A stretch of DNA of 64,000 nucleotides, taken from NCBI GenBank assembly GCA_963678705.1, contig OY783214.1, forward strand, positions 6,014,001 to 6,078,000, given 5' to 3'. Source of the DNA: Panorpa germanica (taxonomy: Eukaryota; Arthropoda; Insecta; Mecoptera; Panorpidae). Both the position numbers and the translations under genes were made by a program. A model generated the notes under the pieces. That model was given only the letters and a program-made list of their open reading frames with translations, was not told where the DNA came from and searched no databases. This document shows positions 59,956 through 64,000 of the stretch, piece by piece (positions within the stretch are counted from its first letter, which is position 1; every line of letters begins with the position of its first letter).

Positions 59956-61264
59956 TTAATGTTAAACAGCGATCATAACACTTAGTAGAGCTTCAAAGTG
60001 ACTTCATCTCAGAAATTTTATATTTACGTCATATTAGCTATTTTGACTTCTCTCTTAGAGAGAGTTGGAGAGAGACTGATTTTTCTTTTATCATTTGTTT
60101 TACCTCTCCAGCATAGTTAGACCATTTTTGACTAGTTCGATTTGTCATAGCTTCGTAAATATTATCAAAATAAATAATACCATTTCATTATCAACAATAA
60201 TATCTTAATAAATAATCAACGTTCAGAAACAAATAAATCAAGAACAGTTTAAGAACCACACGGATTTGAAATTACGTTTCCCTTTACCTTAGATGGTATT
60301 ATTCTTCTCATTCAGTTTGATGGCCGGGTGACCCCGACGAGCAGGTGATTACGAAAAGTCAGTTAGGCTAAAATGGGTTGAAGAAATGAGGAAAAGACTA
60401 TAAGAATTAGATACACTGAGTGTACCGGTGCTATGTGATGGCGCATTCCGGCTCGATTACCAGCCATTACCCCGCCTGGCCATCCATCAGCCAAGGGCCG
60501 CATTAGTAACGTACATTTATATATTTTATCTACCACAATACAATGGGATTATTTATTCACCCGTATATATTGACGAAAGAGTAATAAATCTAATCTGCTC
60601 TCTGGTAGATTTTAGGTTTGGGATAAGATTGTGTTCTATTTAGTTAGCAATTATCGGTAAGTGTACTTAAAAAAGTAAGACAAGGATTTGTCGATGATTA
60701 ATTTTTGTATAATATTTAGACTAATTGAAAACTAATTCGATATTGGTAGTCGTCATAATTATCTCTTAAAATTTCTCCCTAGATCCAAAGATTTCTGTAC
60801 CTAATAACATAATACATCGGGATCTGGATATACCCACAGTTAATGAAGAAATGTGCTTAGAATCAAAGCATACAAAGAGAGAATACTTGAATATCCAAAC
60901 AATTTGGCCAGCTGTATAATGTCAAATAATTTTGTAGTATGCAGACTAAAAAAGAAAGTACCTCAGGACCTACTAGCCAACTAATCAGAATATAGGATCT
61001 ATTGAAATTGAGGGATGAGTCGATGGGCACATCCCGCGCAAGACACTTCATTATTTTTACACACCTATCACTGAATGTCCTCTAAACAGGACAGATTGTA
61101 ATAATCTTAGAAAGCAAAGAAAAAAATATATGTTCAAAAACCTCGTTCTTTGTAAAAAGCGTGATTGAAGTGCACTGATTCAAGCAACTGCTGTAAACAA
61201 ACAAGAGAGCATTGCGTACAGCATTACCAACTTACAGAAAAAAGATTTTAAAATACGAAAATTA
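59956..61264. other. Non-coding stretch
   Basis: No gene confirmed. A GC-richer patch at 60420-60510 and a weak exon-like segment at about 60317-60345 (preceded by CTCATTCAG, followed by GTGATT) are not assigned. Confidence 0.4.
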
Positions 61265-61490
61265 AGATTTTATTTGGTTTCTTTTTTTTAATATTTACTT
61301 GAGTATAAAAGAATATATATATATATATATTTATAAACATTTACAATATAATTTCCAACTAATATACAGGAGTATGGGTACTAAAAATAAAGAGATCAAA
61401 TAACTTTTATTCATAAAATCAATTAGGTTTTCCAAAGCCTATATTCCTCAGGCATATTACAGCCTTATCTGTGCGATGAGTACCGAATTG
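61265..61490 (-). pseudogene. Non-LTR 3'-end fragment, relative of 12005-12370
   Basis: TTTCTTTTTTTTAATATTTA, ATATTCCTCAGGCATATTAC and GTGCGATGAGTACC match 12025-12255 in order. It breaks after TACCGAATTG, before the coding motif, so only the 3' UTR and end of ORF2 are present. Confidence 0.55.
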
Positions 61491-61739
61491 AGCATCGAAG
61501 AGTAATATTTATTAGGTTTTAAAAAAATCAATGCAATACTTAATGATAGTAATTAGGCGACCTAGTACATCCCTGGCAGTTTTATTGCAGTTTAAATATA
61601 AATAAAAATGCGGTAAAGTAAACTTAATGACACATATACATTGTGGTTGCGCATAGCGGAAATGTTAAACCATAACTTTACCAGTGTTTTAACACTGAAC
61701 TATTTTATAGTTTTACAATATTCACAAAAATAATAAGAA

Positions 61740-62540
61740 TGTAGTGTTTACTATGATGACGGCGTTCTCCATCCATGTGAATGATTGGATCCCATTCGGT
61801 TTCAGGTGCATGACGTATGACGTATGATTCGTTACGACTTCAATATTCTCGCAGCTTCAATGAAAATCTTCTACGTATAATGTGGAGGAGACGAAAAATA
61901 GGCGCGGCGAATATTCCCACTTCGGCAATCAAATCGAGTGCAACATATCACGGGTGGTTGCGCAACCACGTATGGTGTACAATGCACGACTGGTACAGGG
62001 GCACGGATACATCGCAACGATTCCGGTCAATAAGTCACAAGCGCGAGCGTCCATCCGTGAATGGTGAAGGATAAACCACACATTTCCAGATTAAGTTATG
62101 ACTCATAATGACTTCAATAAAACTGCAGTAGACACTCTTTCTATGGTGGTGGCGTAAAGGGGAATGGGAGGAAGGCGTAGATTTCAGGAAGAATAAAACA
62201 ATCCATGTAAGTTATTTCAGAGAGGTGTAAGCATAAGCTTTTTCGAAAGAGCAAAGCCATTCCACGGGGAATTCTGAATCGTGGATCGTACAAATCGGGT
62301 AGGTATAGATGTTTGCATCACCAGCAGAGTTGAAGGAAGGTGGTGGGTGCAGGGTAGGGATAGGGGGTGTAAAAGGACGATATAGATGGTGGGATGGAAA
62401 AATGGGTGTTCACCCTCGCCTTTGCTCTGTCGCGAGAGATTCCTCGCAGAACAAACACGGGACAGGCCCACGGGGACCGGAGATTTATAGTGCGGCTGCC
62501 AGCCAAGCGGGACTTGAACACTAACCTAGTGGTTCTATGG
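61740..62540. other. Unassigned GC-richer island
   Basis: About 800 bases with higher G+C and CpG than the flanks and several overlapping short frames on both strands (for example 61817-62074 +, 62217-62471 -). None has a recognised domain. It could be the first exon or promoter region of an unseen gene; TTCGGTTTCAG at 61796-61806 is acceptor-like. Confidence 0.3.
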
Positions 62541-63561
62541 CTGTACGTGAAGTATAATGCTGATTATAATGTTACATTAAAGAAAACCTTGCTTCTACAA
62601 CAATGCATAAACAATTCAGTTTCATTTGCAATTAATTTTTGTGTTTTCCGTCTCACCATAGATTTCCTTTTATTCTTTAAACTGTTTCTATGTAAGAAAA
62701 AAGGTTACGCAACTTTCTTTCTTCTTGCCTTATTCACTTTATGAAGCTATTTGAATAATATATTACTTTTATTCATATACTTGATCCGACTATTAACGAC
62801 GGTGCATTGATCTACGCTAATTTTAAAGGTCATTTTCTACTTCTCATGGAGTCTAAGTTTCACACTTCCTAGTTTACTACAAGCTAAATAAGGAAATAAT
62901 GAACTTTACACACCTTAAAATTAAAATTGAAATAATGTTATCAATTTAGTTTGATCTAACAAATTAATTAAAGTTTGAAGATTTTATTTATTTTCTAATA
63001 TCTTTTTAAAATCTGCTACAAACTTGCTGCAGTGAATACTTTGTACATTGGAGAATTAGATGTTTGAGAATTACAATATTATGACATTGTTCTTAAATTG
63101 GTTAAGGTTCCTAGTATGGTTTACTTGGTTTAATATAATCCATAGTTTTTGTTTATTAATTTGATTTCTTTACTTCATTTAATTTATTGCCAGTTCTATT
63201 CATCTTGCCATGTATATTAAACACAAAACGTAAATTCATATTATTTAACGTAATATTATTTACTTAAGTTACGTTTTATTATTTATGAAAGTTTAATATA
63301 ATTATATCTTCTTTTAGTAATTTAATAATTTAATATGTAACCTTCTATAATATTTAAATGCCGGAAAGCATAAATTTATATCGAACAATAAGTTTTAATA
63401 TGTAAAATTACATTATTTACAAAAGTTACATTACTGAAACAATTTATGTAAAAGGTGAACTTTTATGTTTATTAAATATACATATACATAAATGTGTTTA
63501 ATGGGAACTCTATCATTAAATGTCCAAATTTAATTAAAATCCATAATTACTGTGAGGATTG

Positions 63562-63567
<6 letters not shown>
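62541..63567. other. AT-rich non-coding stretch
   Basis: Nothing recognised. Confidence 0.5.

Positions 63568-63653
<86 letters not shown>
63568..63653. repeat. (AT)n microsatellite
   Basis: About 43 AT units, the longest in the window, then GTGTGTATATGTATATATATA. An open frame through it (Ile-Tyr repeat) is an artefact. Confidence 0.95.
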
Positions 63654-63659
<6 letters not shown>

Positions 63660-64000
63660 ATATGTATATATATATATACATTCTCAACAAACAGTGCCTA
63701 GCACGTTCGCGAATGCTTGTCTTTGTCTAAGCTAACCGAGTGCGTGGGGAAGTGCGAGTAAAGTAAACAGGATTAACTATGAATTACTTGGGTCCTACCT
63801 TCCGTTCCACCTAACGTACTAGCGTTTGAAAAATAAATGTGTTTTCGTGATATATATATATATTTAACTATTTATTTATTTTTAAGCTGTACCTTAACAA
63901 AATTCATATATTTATCCACACAAGTAAAATGTGTGATTCGGAGCACTTATAAAAGCCCTCCGGCAAAGGGGGTGTAATCTGATCGGAGGGGATAGGGGTA

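Noticed and set aside
60317..60345. 29-nt exon-like segment between CTCATTCAG and GTGATT
   Set aside because: Short pyrimidine tract, weak donor and no partner exons in frame.
62500..62530. tRNA B-box-like text (reverse complement contains GTTCAAGTCCC)
   Set aside because: No A box at the right distance and no cloverleaf could be drawn; treated as chance.
63494..63730. 78-codon frame rich in Ile-Tyr
   Set aside because: It is a translation of the (AT)n microsatellite.

Overview
The window looks like animal nuclear DNA, most likely insect. It is strongly AT-rich, its genes are split into small exons with GT/AG introns, and it is full of mariner, hAT and non-LTR retrotransposon remains, miniature inverted-repeat elements (MITEs) and long (AT)n tracts. 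No bacterial, viral or organellar gene set, rRNA, tRNA or CRISPR array was seen.

The only cellular gene that can be followed is the 3' end of an immunoglobulin-superfamily adhesion gene of the DIP/lachesin (IgLON-like) group on the + strand. Four exons are visible: 22780-22929 (second half of the last Ig domain), 24055-24111 (Thr/Pro-rich stalk), 29048-29152 (charged linker) and 36098-36246 (hydrophobic GPI-type tail and stop). All three internal junctions are phase 1, so the two middle exons could be skipped without a frameshift. The 5' exons for the signal peptide, Ig1, Ig2 and the first half of Ig3 were not found in bases 1-22,779, so at least one intron probably runs off the left edge. 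A 27-nt candidate microexon lies on the - strand at 53948-53974, which suggests a second, opposite-strand gene whose other exons are not recognisable here.

The rest is repeats. Bases 1-22,000 hold a 548-bp long-TIR element (245-792), two copies of a roughly 600-bp MITE, three copies of a roughly 200-bp MITE (one split by a retrotransposon fragment), several hAT-type MITEs and decayed non-LTR remnants. The introns of the adhesion gene carry an internally deleted mariner (24576-25176), a deleted Tc1/mariner-like element with an adjoining MITE (27770-28456), a 98-bp minisatellite and (AT)n tracts. Downstream are an intact-ended but internally deleted hAT element with a perfect 8-bp target duplication (40346-41449), two cleanly bounded 5'-truncated copies of one RNase H-bearing non-LTR family (43360-43692 and 54298-55772), and four copies of an unnamed repeat that shares a minus-strand reading frame.

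Two signals are not explained by these features. The octamer TACTCGTA/TACGAGTA occurs at least 19 times by eye, where about two or three would be expected by base composition. A few GC-richer islands (16100-16400, 44540-44820, 53040-53300, 61740-62540) have no assignment. All identifications come from reading the sequence; no search was run.
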